The notes: a model not told the origin generated them from the letters alone. A DNA stretch of 64,000 nt from Sphingomonas canadensis (GCF_026013525.1 NZ_JAPDRA010000005.1:1-64000), one strand, 5' to 3'; counted from the stretch's first letter, positions 28,766-39,136 are shown. Numbers and translations are program-made.

Positions 28766-29155
28766 ATGCTTTTCACTTTCCTGCTCGTGGTCCAGTTCAT
28801 CGTCGCGGCGCTGCTCGTGACCGTGATCCTGATGCAGCGTTCCGAGGGCGGCGGGCTCACCACCGGCGGCAGCCCGTCGGGGCTGATGTCGGCGCGCGGC
28901 GCGGCGGATTTCCTGACGCGCGCCACCTCGATCCTGGCCACCGCGTTCGTCGCGCTGTGCATCCTGCTGGCGGTGCTGGCGGCGAATCGCCAGTCGGGCC
29001 GGATCGACGCTTCGTTGCAGAAGGCGCCCGAGGCCGCGGCACCCGCCGCCAACGTAACGGCCCCCGCGCAGATTCCGGGGATCCCGGCGGACAATGCCAG
29101 CTCCGCGATACCCGGCATCGTGACGGGCAATTCGGCGATCCCGACCGGCAACTGA
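28766..29155 (+). CDS. secG: SecG, preprotein translocase subunit
   Basis: SecG is the small auxiliary subunit of the SecYEG channel. The ATG at 28766 gives 129 residues with two membrane spans (LFTFLLVVQFIVAALLVTVI and ATSILATAFVALCILLAVLA). Between them lies the conserved loop MQRSEGGGLTTGGS...GLMSARGAADFLTRAT. The Ala/Pro/Asn-rich tail after residue 90 is typical of alphaproteobacterial SecG. It lies 95 bases upstream of pyrG, an arrangement common in this group. Confidence 0.95.
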   Translation: MLFTFLLVVQFIVAALLVTVILMQRSEGGGLTTGGSPSGLMSARGAADFLTRATSILATAFVALCILLAVLAANRQSGRIDASLQKAPEAAAPAANVTAPAQIPGIPADNASSAIPGIVTGNSAIPTGN

Positions 29156-29250
29156 CGCCCGGCCACCCCCGGCTATCCACCGTTTTTTCGCGCGGCTCCG
29201 GAGTCGGGGGCTTGCCGGTGCGCGCGGTTTACTCCTAGGGCTGTCCTCCC

Positions 29251-30882
<1,632 letters not shown>

Positions 30883-30945
30883 GGAACCGGCAAAGGGTCC
30901 GGCGGCCCGATTGAGACAATGGGCCGGAATCGCCGCTCAGGGATG

Positions 30946-30970
30946 GTCCCGGCCTGCGCCGGGGAAGCGG
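30946..30970. repeat. CCCGGCCTGCGCCGGGG palindrome
   Basis: The sequence GTCCCGGCCTGCGCCGGGGA downstream of pyrG matches the palindrome at 24631-24650, with G replacing T in the loop. These short units recur between genes in sphingomonads. It may form a hairpin 3' of the pyrG mRNA but has no T-tract. Confidence 0.55.
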
Positions 30971-31012
30971 CTTGGTGATCTGCCGCCAGTGCGGAAGGCC
31001 GCCTTCGCAGCC

Positions 31013-31222
31013 CTATCCGCCCGGTTGCCGGGCGCGTTCGGCGGCGGCTTCGCATTCGCTGGCGAAAGCGCGCAGCGCGTGCAGCGTCCGGGGATCGAGC
31101 GCGGTGCTGGCAAGCCGCCGGCAGCGTTCGGCCTCGGCGCGGTACTCCTCCGCGCTGCGCCCGCCGTTTTCGCCGTGCCGATCCGGGCCGTCCGTCATCG
31201 CCTGCCGTTCCGTGCCATTCAT
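31013..31222 (-). CDS. Small hypothetical protein, 69 aa
   Basis: The product MNGTERQAMTDGPDRHGENG... is charged and helical. Its core is EEYRAEAERCRRLASTALDP, then RTLHALRAFASECEAAAERA. That pattern resembles a family of short sphingomonad hypotheticals recalled as YRxxAxxxRxLAxxAxDPxTRxxLLxLAxEYExLA. No function is known. It is convergent with pyrG. Transcription probably starts in 31223-31336. Confidence 0.6.
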   Translation of the reverse strand: MNGTERQAMTDGPDRHGENGGRSAEEYRAEAERCRRLASTALDPRTLHALRAFASECEAAAERARQPGG

Positions 31223-31336
31223 CCGGAAAGATCGCCCGATAGCGCGGCAGGTTCCAAAAAAGTCTTAGAGTCGCATTGAGCCAGGCTGAATCGAGACAGC
31301 GCCGGCCCGCTCCCCGGGGATATCCCGACACGCAAA

Positions 31337-31365
31337 GGGCGCCCGGGCGAGTTGCCCGGACGCCC
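31337..31365 (-). terminator. Terminator downstream of the Hsp20 gene
   Basis: A 12-base-pair stem with one mismatch (GGGCGTCCGGGC/GCCCGGGCGCCC on the minus strand) and a five-base loop is followed on that strand by TTTGCG. It lies about 50 bases past the Hsp20 stop. The short T-run makes it a moderate intrinsic terminator. Confidence 0.55.
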
Positions 31366-31412
31366 CTGCTGCGGCGCCCAAAGGGAGAATGCGCCGCGAG
31401 CCGCGGGGGGAA

Positions 31413-31889
31413 TCAGGCCGCGTCGGCCTCGCTCTCCGGCGATTCGTGATCGATCGCGCGCAGGTTGCCGGTGCGCACGCTGATCTTCTTGGGCTTCATC
31501 GCCTCGGGCACCTCGCGGACCAGCTCGATGGTGAGCAGGCCGTCGGCGAGGTTGGCGTTCTCAACGCGCACGAAATCGGCGAGCTCGAAGCGGCGCTCGA
31601 AGCTGCGGGTGGCGATGCCCAAGTGCAGGAAGGCGGCGCTGTCACGCTCGCTCTCCTCGCTCTTCTTGCCGGAAACGACGAGCAGGTTCTGCTGCGCGGT
31701 GATGTCGATCTCGCCCGCCTTGAACCCGGCCACCGCAAGCGTGATGCGATAGCGGTCGTCGGCGATCTTCTCGAGATTGAACGGGGGATAGTTCTCCGTG
31801 CCCTGGCGCGCGCTCGCCTCGAGCAGGTCGAACAGCCGGTCGAATCCGATGGTCGAGCGGCGGAACGGGGTAAAGTCGAACTGACGCAT
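31413..31889 (-). CDS. Hsp20 / IbpA-type small heat shock protein
   Basis: Small heat shock proteins hold unfolding proteins for refolding by DnaK and ClpB. From ATG 31889 the product is 158 residues: MRQFDFTPFRRSTIGFDRLF, then NYPPFNLEKIADDRYRITLA and the alpha-crystallin core AVAGFKAGEIDITAQQNLLV, with GIATRSFERRFELAD and ANLADGLLTIELVREVPE. It resembles proteobacterial IbpA. Control signals are strong: a ribosome site GGAGGA that can be sequestered in a hairpin, and a sigma-32-like promoter about 100 bases upstream. Confidence 0.95.
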   Translation of the reverse strand: MRQFDFTPFRRSTIGFDRLFDLLEASARQGTENYPPFNLEKIADDRYRITLAVAGFKAGEIDITAQQNLLVVSGKKSEESERDSAAFLHLGIATRSFERRFELADFVRVENANLADGLLTIELVREVPEAMKPKKISVRTGNLRAIDHESPESEADAA

Positions 31890-31890
31890 C

Positions 31891-31979
31891 CTTAAGTCCT
31901 CCAAATGAGCAATCTTAACGTCGTCCGGTGCCCGGAAATCCGCGGCGCCGGGGTCTTGCGCGGCCCGTCTCGGCGCCGC
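31891..31979 (-). promoter_or_regulatory. ROSE-like RNA thermometer in the hsp20 5' leader
   Basis: On the minus strand the last 28 leader bases fold into a hairpin. TTAAG pairs with CTTAA at its base, and TTGCTC faces GGAGGA at the top. The CTC/GAG pairing and an opposed G-G match the ROSE arrangement, in which a short anti-Shine-Dalgarno (TTGCT) masks the ribosome site at low temperature. Upstream, the arms GCGGCGCCG and CGGCGCCGC (31942-31979) form a second, very stable hairpin, as ROSE leaders usually have. ROSE elements are established before small heat shock genes in alphaproteobacteria. This instance is inferred from sequence. Confidence 0.7.
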
Positions 31980-31988
31980 GCTCCAGCT

Positions 31989-32016
31989 ATTTGGGAAAGG
32001 GCCGGGCGCTTTCAAG
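31989..32016 (-). promoter_or_regulatory. Sigma-32 (RpoH)-like promoter of hsp20
   Basis: On the minus strand CTTGAAA (32016-32010) and CCCAAAT (31995-31989) are separated by 14 bases. This matches the RpoH consensus CTTGAAA-N11-16-CCCATNT with one change. Transcription would start a few bases after 31985, just ahead of the two leader hairpins. It suggests both transcriptional and translational heat control of the Hsp20 gene. Confidence 0.75.
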
Positions 32017-32184
32017 GGGCGCCCCGGCGGCGCGGCGCGCGCATGCCCCGCGGCCGGCAGGGCGGCAAGAAGAGCCTGGCTTGGGACGGCACGAGTTTTA
32101 ATTTCCTTCAAATTGATAGGAATTTAGATAATCTCCCATCAAATCACTAGGTATTAATGTCCGGCCAGACAGGGAGACCATAGA

Positions 32185-34644
32185 ATGAGCCTTTCTTCTC
32201 TGACACTTGCGCTGCTGAGCGGCGCGGCTGCGGTGCCCGCTGGTGCGGCGATTCCTGAGGCTCCGGCGCCGGTTTCGGCACCTGCGGGAGCCGAGGATGC
32301 GGCCGAATATGAGGCCGGGGCGGAGTCCGATCAGCATGGATCGGGCGAGATCGTCGTCACCGCGCGCCGCCGCGAGGAGACCGCGCAGGAAGTGCCGCTG
32401 GGCATCTCCGTCGTCGGCGGCGAACAGATCGAGACGACCGGCAGCTATAACGTCGCCAAGCTGACCCAGCTTGCGCCCACGCTGCAGCTCTATTCGTCGA
32501 ACCCGCGCAACACCGCGGTCAACATCCGCGGCCTGGGCGTGCCGTTCGGCCTTACCAACGATGGCTTCGAACAGGGTGTCGGCATCTATGTCGACGACGT
32601 CTATTATGCGCGCGTCGCATCGGCGGTGTTCGATTTCCTCGACGTCGACCGGATCGAGGTGCTGCGCGGCCCCCAGGGCACGCTCTATGGCAAGAACACC
32701 ACGGCCGGCGCGATCAACATCACGACCAACCAGCCGACCTTCGATTTCCAGGGCAAGGCCGAGCTGAGCATCGGCAACCTGGCGTTCAAGCAGGCGAAGG
32801 CCGCGGTTTCCGGCCCGATTTCGGAAACGCTGGCGGCGCGCGTCGCCTTTTCGGGCACCAGCCGCCGCGGCACGATCTTCAACGTCGCCAGCGGCAACTG
32901 GATCAACGAGCAGGAGAATATCGGCCTGCGCGGCCAGCTATTGTTCAAGCCGAACGACGATCTCAGCATCACGCTGGCGGGCGATTTCAACACCCAGAAC
33001 CCGGAATGCTGCGGCACCGTGTTCGTGCGCACCGGCGCCACCCAGCGCGCGCTGGCGCGGCAATATGCGGCGCTCGCATCGGCCCAGGGCTATTCGGTGG
33101 TCAGCACCAACCCGTTCGATCGCCTGACCGACGTCGATGCCAATCTGAACGCGGGCAACAAAATCGGCGGCGTATCGCTGCGCGTGAACTGGGACGTCGG
33201 GCCGGGCACGCTCGCCTCGATCAGCGCCTGGCGTTTCTGGGACTGGAAGCCGGAGAACGACCGCGACTACACCGGCCTGCCGATCGTCTCGAAGTCGCAG
33301 AACCCCTCACAGCACGACCAGTATACGCAGGAACTGCGCTACAATTATTCGGGCAAGAGCCTGGATTTCGTGATCGGCGCGTTCGGCTTCTACCAGCGCA
33401 TCGACACCCAGGGCACCGAACAGCATGGCGCGGCATCCAGCAGGTGGAACCTCACCGGCGCGCTGGCCAGTGATCCGACGGTGCTGGACGGGCTGGTTGC
33501 CTACAACACCCAGTACCTCAAGAACACGAGCTTCGCGGTGTTCGGCCAGCTCGGCTGGCGCGTCACCGACCGGCTGACCATCCAGCCCGGCGTGCGGCTG
33601 AACTATGACAAGAAGGACGGATATTACGAGCGCCAGGTGTTCGACGGCCAGGGCAATCCCGTGCTCTATGGCCAGACCGATCCGCGCAAGGTGGCGCAGC
33701 GCGGCATCCTGGCGCCGCAGCTCATCACGCCGGAGTTCAGCGACTGGAACTTCAGCTACGACCTGACCGTCAGCTATGCGCTGGCGCCGGACATCCTGGC
33801 CTATGGCACCTATGCCAAGACCTTCAAGACCGGCGGCATCAACCAGAACGGCGTGCCCGTGGACGCCAGCAACAACCCCATCCTGGCGGCGGGGACGATC
33901 AAGCCCGAATCGGTCAAGCACTTCGAATTCGGGGTGAAGACCCAGTTCTGGGACCGCCGCGCGACGCTGAACATCGCGGGCTTCCACACCACGATCGACG
34001 ATTTCCAGGCGAACGTCACCAACGGCCAGTTCGGCGTGCTGCGCGGCTATCTGGCCAACGCCGATCGCGTGCGGAGCAAGGGCGTGGAGGTCGATTTCTC
34101 GATCCGCCCGTCCGATCGCTTCAACGCCTATGTCAATGGCGCCTATACCGACGCGAAATACGTCAAGTTCGTGGACGCGCCGTGCCCGCCGGAGCTTTCG
34201 GGCGGCACCACCGTTGGGGCGGGCCAGACGCCCAGCGCACCGGGCACGCCGGGCGGCCTCAGCCCCGCCAACTGCGACATCTCGGGCCAGCGGCTGCCGG
34301 GCGTGTCCAAATGGGCCTTCTCCTATGGCGCGGAGGCGAACGCGCCGGTCACCTTCCTGGGCAAGGAAGGCCAGGCCTATCTGGCCTTCGACGGCAGCTA
34401 TCGCTCGAACTTCTCGTCGAACCCGTCGCCCTCGGCTTATACCTGGGTGGACGGCTATGCGCTCACCAACTTCCGGCTGGGTTTCCGCGCCCAGGGCGAA
34501 TTCAACGTCTACGCCTGGGTCCGCAATGCGTTCGACACCGAATATTTCGAGCAGCTTACCGTCGGACCGAGCAACACCGGACTGATCGTCGGCCAGCCGG
34601 GCGATCCGCGGACCTGGGGCCTGACCGTCAGCAAGAACTTCTGA
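32185..34644 (+). CDS. TonB-dependent outer membrane receptor
   Basis: The 819-residue protein is an outer-membrane active transporter. It starts with a signal peptide (MSLSSLTLALLSGAAAVPAG). The TonB-box-like GEIVVTARRREETAQEVPLG follows near residue 53. The plug domain has NIRGLGVPFG, VDDVYYARVASAVFDFLDVD and RIEVLRGPQGTLYGKNTTAG. A 22-strand barrel is expected, ending in the aromatic signature WGLTVSKNF. The leader is AT-rich compared with its neighbours. The substrate is not evident: no transporter or enzyme genes accompany it. It is divergent from hsp20. Confidence 0.95.
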   Translation: MSLSSLTLALLSGAAAVPAGAAIPEAPAPVSAPAGAEDAAEYEAGAESDQHGSGEIVVTARRREETAQEVPLGISVVGGEQIETTGSYNVAKLTQLAPTLQLYSSNPRNTAVNIRGLGVPFGLTNDGFEQGVGIYVDDVYYARVASAVFDFLDVDRIEVLRGPQGTLYGKNTTAGAINITTNQPTFDFQGKAELSIGNLAFKQAKAAVSGPISETLAARVAFSGTSRRGTIFNVASGNWINEQENIGLRGQLLFKPNDDLSITLAGDFNTQNPECCGTVFVRTGATQRALARQYAALASAQGYSVVSTNPFDRLTDVDANLNAGNKIGGVSLRVNWDVGPGTLASISAWRFWDWKPENDRDYTGLPIVSKSQNPSQHDQYTQELRYNYSGKSLDFVIGAFGFYQRIDTQGTEQHGAASSRWNLTGALASDPTVLDGLVAYNTQYLKNTSFAVFGQLGWRVTDRLTIQPGVRLNYDKKDGYYERQVFDGQGNPVLYGQTDPRKVAQRGILAPQLITPEFSDWNFSYDLTVSYALAPDILAYGTYAKTFKTGGINQNGVPVDASNNPILAAGTIKPESVKHFEFGVKTQFWDRRATLNIAGFHTTIDDFQANVTNGQFGVLRGYLANADRVRSKGVEVDFSIRPSDRFNAYVNGAYTDAKYVKFVDAPCPPELSGGTTVGAGQTPSAPGTPGGLSPANCDISGQRLPGVSKWAFSYGAEANAPVTFLGKEGQAYLAFDGSYRSNFSSNPSPSAYTWVDGYALTNFRLGFRAQGEFNVYAWVRNAFDTEYFEQLTVGPSNTGLIVGQPGDPRTWGLTVSKNF

Positions 34645-35083
34645 TCGGCGAATCCGGTCTCCCGCATGGCCGGGGGAGGCCGGGGGGAGGGGGCCGGCCC
34701 GCATGGCCCCCTCCCACACCCTCCGGAGCTTGAAGAGCGGGTTGGCAGCGCCCAAAAAGGAAGCGCCCGGGCTGTTTCCAGCCCGGGCGCCCGCGTGACG
34801 AATGCTTCGTCAGCCCCCTTAGTCAGGACCCGCCCGCGCGCCCGCTTATACCTGCGAGCGGAGCTGGGTACCTCCCCGAACCACGGCCATTGCCTGCGTT
34901 TCGACATGCGTTTGCTAGGGAGTGGCCGCTGGCTTGTCACCGGGCTTGCGGGGGTCTGCGCCAATTTGGTCGCGTACTGTGTCCGGCGGGCAACACAGCG
35001 ATGCGCGCATCTCTATTTGCAAGGCGGCCCGCAACTGCCCTAGACGGCGGTATCGCTCGCCTCCCGGGGTTCCGCCGACTGTC
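34645..35083. other. Gap between TonB receptor and lolC/E
   Basis: About 440 bases contain no supported gene. The main feature is a hairpin at 34763-34790. Short frames on both strands are Arg/Pro-rich and lack ribosome sites. The lol operon promoter should lie in the last 200 bases. Confidence 0.6.
34763..34790 (-). terminator. Strong hairpin after the TonB receptor gene
   Basis: An 11-base-pair stem, GCGCCCGGGCT/AGCCCGGGCGC, has a six-base loop. The T-rich run TTCCTTTTT follows it on the minus strand, while on the plus strand, the direction of the receptor gene, no T-run follows. It may end antisense transcription or mark the receptor mRNA end without being a classical terminator. Confidence 0.45.
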
Positions 35084-36334
35084 ATGCTGATTTCGCGCTA
35101 CGAGCGGATGATTGCCCGCCGATACCTGCTTCCTGGCCGCGGCGAGGCGTTCATCGCCATGGTCGCGGGGATCAGCCTGTTCGCGGTGATGCTGGGCGTG
35201 GCCGCGCTGGTGGTGGTGATGAGCGTGATGAACGGCTTCCGCGCGGAGCTGTTCGACAAGATCACGGGGCTGAACGGCCATGCGGTGATCCAGGGATACA
35301 ATGGCCAGCTCCACGATTGGCGCGCCGTGGCGGCGGAGGCGAAGGCGACGCCCGGCGTCACCAGCGCCACCCCGCTGATCGAGCAGCCGCTGTTCGCCAG
35401 CTTCAACGGCCGCGTCGAGTTCGCGCTGGTCCGCGGCATGCGGGTGGAGGACATCGCCGAGAACCCCACGCTGAAGGGCAAGGAGGTCGCCGGATCGCTC
35501 GCGCGGCTGACCCCGGGAAGCGAACGGGTGGCGATCGGCACGCGGCTGGCCGATTCGCTGGGCGCGACGGTGGGCAGTAAGATCTCGATCATCAATCCGC
35601 AGGGCGCGGCCACCCCGTTCGGCACGATGTTCCGCATCGTCCAATATGAGGTGGCCGCGATCTTCGAGGTCGGCATCTATGATTACGACAAGGCGTTCGT
35701 GATCCTGCCGATGGAGGACGCGCAGACGCTGCTGCTGATGGGCGACGCGGTGGGGATGGTGGAGATCGACACCGAGAACCCCGATCGCGTGCAGCAGATA
35801 TTGGCCCCGCTGGCGGACAAGGTGAAGAACCGCGGCCAGCTCGTCGACTGGCGGATGATGAACTCGCAGTTGTTCGAGGCGCTGGCGGTGGACCGGATCG
35901 TGTCGTTCACCATCCTGTCGATCATCATCCTGGTGGCGGCGTTCAACATCCTGTCGTCGCTGATCATGCTGGTGCGCGCCAAGACGCGCGACATCGCGGT
36001 GCTGCGGACCATGGGCGCCACGCGCGGCGGGCTGATGCGCATCTTCATGACGGTGGGCACGACGATCGGCGCGCTGGGCGTGCTGGCAGGCGTGCTGCTG
36101 GGCTTCCTGTTCATCCATTTCCGCGAGAATGTGGTGTGGGCGATCGGCGCGGTGACCGGCCAGAATGTGTGGGACCCGCAGTTCCGCTTCCTCACCGAAC
36201 TGCCGGCCAAGACCGATCCGTGGGAGGTGCTGGCGATCGCGCTGATCGCGTTGCTGCTCGCCTTCCTGGCCACGCTGTACCCGGCGTGGAAGGCGGCGAG
36301 CACCGATCCGGTGCAGGTGCTGCGCTATGAGTGA
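35084..36334 (+). CDS. lolC: Lipoprotein-releasing system permease (LolC/LolE)
   Basis: This inner-membrane protein, with LolD, extracts lipoproteins from the membrane and hands them to LolA. The 416-residue product has the family start [20 protein letters not shown] and a first span near residues 25-50 with [16 protein letters not shown] large periplasmic domain follows, then three carboxy-terminal spans of the FtsX type ([20 protein letters not shown], then [12 protein letters not shown]). One gene rather than a lolC/lolE pair is present, as is usual in alphaproteobacteria, so it may serve as a homodimer. It overlaps lolD by eight bases. Confidence 0.93.
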   Translation: MLISRYERMIARRYLLPGRGEAFIAMVAGISLFAVMLGVAALVVVMSVMNGFRAELFDKITGLNGHAVIQGYNGQLHDWRAVAAEAKATPGVTSATPLIEQPLFASFNGRVEFALVRGMRVEDIAENPTLKGKEVAGSLARLTPGSERVAIGTRLADSLGATVGSKISIINPQGAATPFGTMFRIVQYEVAAIFEVGIYDYDKAFVILPMEDAQTLLLMGDAVGMVEIDTENPDRVQQILAPLADKVKNRGQLVDWRMMNSQLFEALAVDRIVSFTILSIIILVAAFNILSSLIMLVRAKTRDIAVLRTMGATRGGLMRIFMTVGTTIGALGVLAGVLLGFLFIHFRENVVWAIGAVTGQNVWDPQFRFLTELPAKTDPWEVLAIALIALLLAFLATLYPAWKAASTDPVQVLRYE

Positions 36335-37001
36335 GCCGGTACTGGAAACGCGCGGGCTGACGCGCAGCTTCGTCCAGGGCGAGGCGGTGATCGAGGTGCT
36401 GCGCGGCGTGGACCTGAAGATCGCGCCGGGCGAGATCGTGGCGCTGCTCGGTCCGTCAGGATCGGGCAAGTCCACGCTGCTCCAGGCGGTGGGGCTGCTG
36501 GAGGGCGGGTTCGGCGGATCTATCCGCATCGCCGGGCGCGAGGCCGCCCAGCTCGACGACAAGGGCCGCACCGCCGTCCGCCGCGAGCATCTGGGCTTCG
36601 TCTACCAGTTCCACCACCTGCTGCCCGATTTCAACGCGACCGAGAATGTGGTGCTGCCCCAGCTCGTGCGCGGCGCCACGCGCGAGGAGGCGGAAGCGCG
36701 CGCCCGCGATCTGCTGACCGCGCTCGGCCTGGCGCAGCGGATGACGCACAAGCCCAGCCAGCTTTCCGGCGGCGAGCAGCAGCGCGTGGCGGTGGCCCGC
36801 GCGCTGGCCAACCGGCCCGCGCTGGTGCTGGCCGACGAGCCCACCGGCAACCTGGACGAGGCGACCGCGGACGTGGTGCTGGCCGAGTTCCTCCAGCTCG
36901 TCCGCAACCAGGGTTCAGCGGCGCTGATCGCGACGCACAACGAGCGGCTGGCGGCGCGGATGGATCGTGTCGTGCGGCTGCACGACGGCTTGCTGGAATA
37001 G
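36327..37001 (+). CDS. lolD: LolD, ATPase of the lipoprotein-releasing system
   Basis: LolD powers lipoprotein release by the permease encoded upstream. The 224-residue ABC protein has the Walker A motif [10 protein letters not shown] at residues 41-50, the Q-loop in [18 protein letters not shown], the signature [15 protein letters not shown], and Walker [13 protein letters not shown] followed by the switch histidine in ATHN. The phrase [14 protein letters not shown] is characteristic of LolD rather than other MacB-like ATPases. The ATG lies inside the end of lolC. Confidence 0.96.
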   Translation: MSEPVLETRGLTRSFVQGEAVIEVLRGVDLKIAPGEIVALLGPSGSGKSTLLQAVGLLEGGFGGSIRIAGREAAQLDDKGRTAVRREHLGFVYQFHHLLPDFNATENVVLPQLVRGATREEAEARARDLLTALGLAQRMTHKPSQLSGGEQQRVAVARALANRPALVLADEPTGNLDEATADVVLAEFLQLVRNQGSAALIATHNERLAARMDRVVRLHDGLLE

Positions 37002-37005
37002 CCCT

Positions 37006-37611
37006 GTGAACGCGGCACGCTGGGCCGAGACCCCGACGCTCGCCGGCCGCCACGTCACGCTGCGGCCGCTGGCGCGAGAGGATCGCGATGCGCTGGTCGA
37101 GGCGGTGAGCGACGGGCGGCTGTGGGAGCTGTTCTATTCGCTCGCGCCCGGGCCGCAGACGATCGACCTGTGGATGGAAGCCGCCTTCCGCGAGAAGGAA
37201 CAGGGCAGGGGCCTGCCCTTCGCTGTGCTGGACGCCGATGGGCGGGTGGCGGGATCAACCCGCTATCTGCGCATCAATCCCGGTAACCGGCGGCTGGAGA
37301 TCGGCGGCACCTTCTATGCCAGGCGCGTCCAGCGCACCGGGCTGAATACCGAGGCGAAGCTGATGCTGCTGGGGCATGCCTTTGAAACGCTGGGCTGCGT
37401 CTGCGTCCAGATCCGCACCGACTGGTTCAACAAACCGTCGCAGCGCGCGATCGAGCGCCTCGGCGCGAAGAAGGACGGCGTGCTGCGCGGCCAGCGGATC
37501 ATGCCCGACGGGCGCGTGCGCGATACGGTGGTCTATTCGATCCTGGACCATGAATGGCGCGGCGTGCGGCAGAATCTGGAGATGATGCTCGCAAGAGGAG
37601 AGCAGCGATGA
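37006..37611 (+). CDS. GNAT-family N-acetyltransferase
   Basis: The product is 201 residues from the GTG at 37006, four bases after the lolD stop. It has the RimJ/RimL-type layout: VTLRPLAREDRDALVEAV at the start, FAVLDADGRVAGSTRYL for the central strands, RLEIGGTFYARRVQRTGLNT with the cofactor loop, and YSILDHEWRGVRQNL at the end. Such enzymes acetylate protein amino termini or small amines; the substrate is not evident. It ends in an ATGA overlap with the peroxidase gene. Confidence 0.85.
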   Translation: MNAARWAETPTLAGRHVTLRPLAREDRDALVEAVSDGRLWELFYSLAPGPQTIDLWMEAAFREKEQGRGLPFAVLDADGRVAGSTRYLRINPGNRRLEIGGTFYARRVQRTGLNTEAKLMLLGHAFETLGCVCVQIRTDWFNKPSQRAIERLGAKKDGVLRGQRIMPDGRVRDTVVYSILDHEWRGVRQNLEMMLARGEQR

Positions 37612-38087
37612 CCGCGATCACCGACATCCCCGTGCGCACCGCGGCGGGGGCAGAGACGACGCTGGCAGAACATGCCGGCAAGGTGCTGCTGATCGTCAAC
37701 ACCGCGTCCAAATGCGGCTTCACCCCGCAATATGCCGGGCTGGAGGCGCTGTGGCGCAAATATGGCGATCGCGGCTTCGCGGTGCTGGCCTTCCCCTGCA
37801 ACCAGTTCGGCGCGCAGGAGCCCGGCGACGCGGCGGAGATCGCCAGCTTCTGCTCGCTAACCTATGACGTGACCTTCCCGGTCTTTGCCAAGGTGGACGT
37901 GAACGGCGCCGATGCCGCGCCGCTGTTCCGTCACCTGAAGCACGAGGCGCCGGGCGTGCTGGGCAGCGAAGGGATCAAGTGGAACTTCACCAAGTTCCTG
38001 GTCGATCGTTCCGGCAAGGTGGTGGACCGCTTCGCGCCGACGACCAAGCCGGAAGCGATCGAGGGCGCGATCGAGGCGTTGCTGTAG
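37608..38087 (+). CDS. Glutathione peroxidase family protein (Cys type)
   Basis: The 159-residue thiol peroxidase reduces hydroperoxides, in bacteria probably with thioredoxin or glutathione as donor. The catalytic cysteine is C36 in NTASKCGFTPQYAGL. The second motif FPCNQFGAQEPGD and the tryptophan/asparagine motif KWNFTKFLVD complete the site. C64 in FPCNQF lies where related thioredoxin-dependent enzymes have a nearby cysteine, so the resolving residue is uncertain. The ATG overlaps the stop of the acetyltransferase as ATGA. Confidence 0.95.
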   Translation: MTAITDIPVRTAAGAETTLAEHAGKVLLIVNTASKCGFTPQYAGLEALWRKYGDRGFAVLAFPCNQFGAQEPGDAAEIASFCSLTYDVTFPVFAKVDVNGADAAPLFRHLKHEAPGVLGSEGIKWNFTKFLVDRSGKVVDRFAPTTKPEAIEGAIEALL

Positions 38088-38095
38088 GGCCTGTT

Positions 38096-38281
38096 TCAGC
38101 CGTTGCAGGCGCAGCCGGGCGGCTGATGGCAGTTCAGGTGGCGGGCGATGCAGGTGTTGCCGCACGCCTTGCCCTTTGTGCAGACCTTGCAACAGGCGCC
38201 CGCCGCCGCGCGGGCGGTGCAGGGATCGATCGCCGCGGGGCCGGCGGCAGCGATCAGCAGCAGGGTGGCTACAAGCCGCAT
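38096..38281 (-). CDS. Exported cysteine-rich 61-aa protein
   Basis: From ATG 38281 the protein is 61 residues. MRLVATLLLIAAAGPAAIDP is a signal segment, and the mature part (GACCKVCTKGKACGNTCIA, then HLNCHQPPGCACNG) holds ten cysteines with the one in IDPCTAR. The CC..C.KGK.CG..CI pattern resembles a widespread family of tiny exported proteins whose role is unknown; metal binding or a disulfide knot is plausible. It converges on the peroxidase gene with eight bases between the stops. Confidence 0.75.
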   Translation of the reverse strand: MRLVATLLLIAAAGPAAIDPCTARAAAGACCKVCTKGKACGNTCIARHLNCHQPPGCACNG

Positions 38282-38415
38282 CCGGGCAGCTAGGTCCGGC
38301 AGGGCCGTGCGCGCGACACCGACCCGGTCGGGATCGGACCCGACAGGCGGTCCCTCGCGCATCCGGCCGCGAAGATGCTCCGTTCCCGATGTTTTTCTGC
38401 GCGCGGGCAAAAGAA

Positions 38416-38447
38416 AACCGGCGCCGGAGAGGGGGCCGGCGCCGGTT
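38416..38447 (-). terminator. Intrinsic terminator of the 143-aa gene
   Basis: A perfect 12-base-pair stem, AACCGGCGCCGG/CCGGCGCCGGTT, with an eight-base loop is followed on the minus strand by TTCTTTTGCC. It lies about 105 bases past the stop of the minus-strand gene at 38553-38984. It separates that gene from the cysteine-rich gene further left. Confidence 0.75.
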
Positions 38448-38552
38448 CGGGAGGGTAGCCCTGGGGTGGTGGGGGCGGGAGGAAGGAACACCCCCACCAC
38501 CAGGCTCAGGGACGACGCGGGAGAGGGAGGAAACCGCGCCGCCCCATCCGGT

Positions 38553-38984
38553 TCAGCCGGCCGCGGCGGGCAGGCAGATCACATATTGGCCGCTGGTCTC
38601 CATCGTGCGGCCCTCGGTGTCTTCCACCGGGTGGTTGCCGCTCACCAGCTTGCCCAGGTTGCTCAGCGCGCCGAACATGCTCATCGCGCCGGTCAGGGGC
38701 TTGCCGCGGCGGTCGCGCTTCGGCTGGGGGCGGGCGTTGCGCGGCTCGCGGCGGGGCGGGGGAGCCATGCGGCCCATCCGGGCGGCCACCGAAGCGGCGT
38801 CGCCGGTCCGGCCGAACTCGCGCCACACGACGCGGAAACCCTTGGGAACCTCGGTCCACTCGCCGTCCGCCTCGGGGCGGATCAGGTCGCAGCCGCAGCG
38901 ATGGCAGCGCGTGAAATCCAGCCCCTGATTGTGGTGGTGCGTGGTTTCGGCGGTATGACCGGCAACCGAGCAGAGCAGCGTCAT
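38553..38984 (-). CDS. Hypothetical protein with a CxxC zinc-knuckle-like motif, 143 aa
   Basis: ATG 38984, with AGGGAG seven bases upstream, gives MTLLCSVAGHTAETTHHHNQ followed by GLDFTRCHRCGCDLIRPE. The cluster of His and Cys residues (HTAETTHHHN, RCHRCGCD) could bind a metal ion. The next part, GEWTEVPKGFRVVWREFG, is followed by a basic, Arg/Pro-rich region. There is no signal peptide. I do not recognise a named family. It is divergent from dnaE across a long regulatory-looking gap and has its own terminator. Confidence 0.7.
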   Translation of the reverse strand: MTLLCSVAGHTAETTHHHNQGLDFTRCHRCGCDLIRPEADGEWTEVPKGFRVVWREFGRTGDAASVAARMGRMAPPPRREPRNARPQPKRDRRGKPLTGAMSMFGALSNLGKLVSGNHPVEDTEGRTMETSGQYVICLPAAAG

Positions 38985-39136
38985 CTCAATCACTCCCTGA
39001 AGCGCCTGTGGCGGCTTCGACGTTTCGGGTCCGGGGCGATTTCGGCCGCCCCCGGCCCCTTGGTTCCTTGTCGGCGCTTCGGGGTTTCGATCCCCTTGCC
39101 CAACATTTGCCATATTACTGCCCAAATCTGTCTTGG

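Noticed and set aside
34906..35043. 45-codon hydrophobic frame before lolC
   Set aside because: There is no ribosome site, it ends in Cys/Arg-rich sequence and it lies in the expected promoter region.
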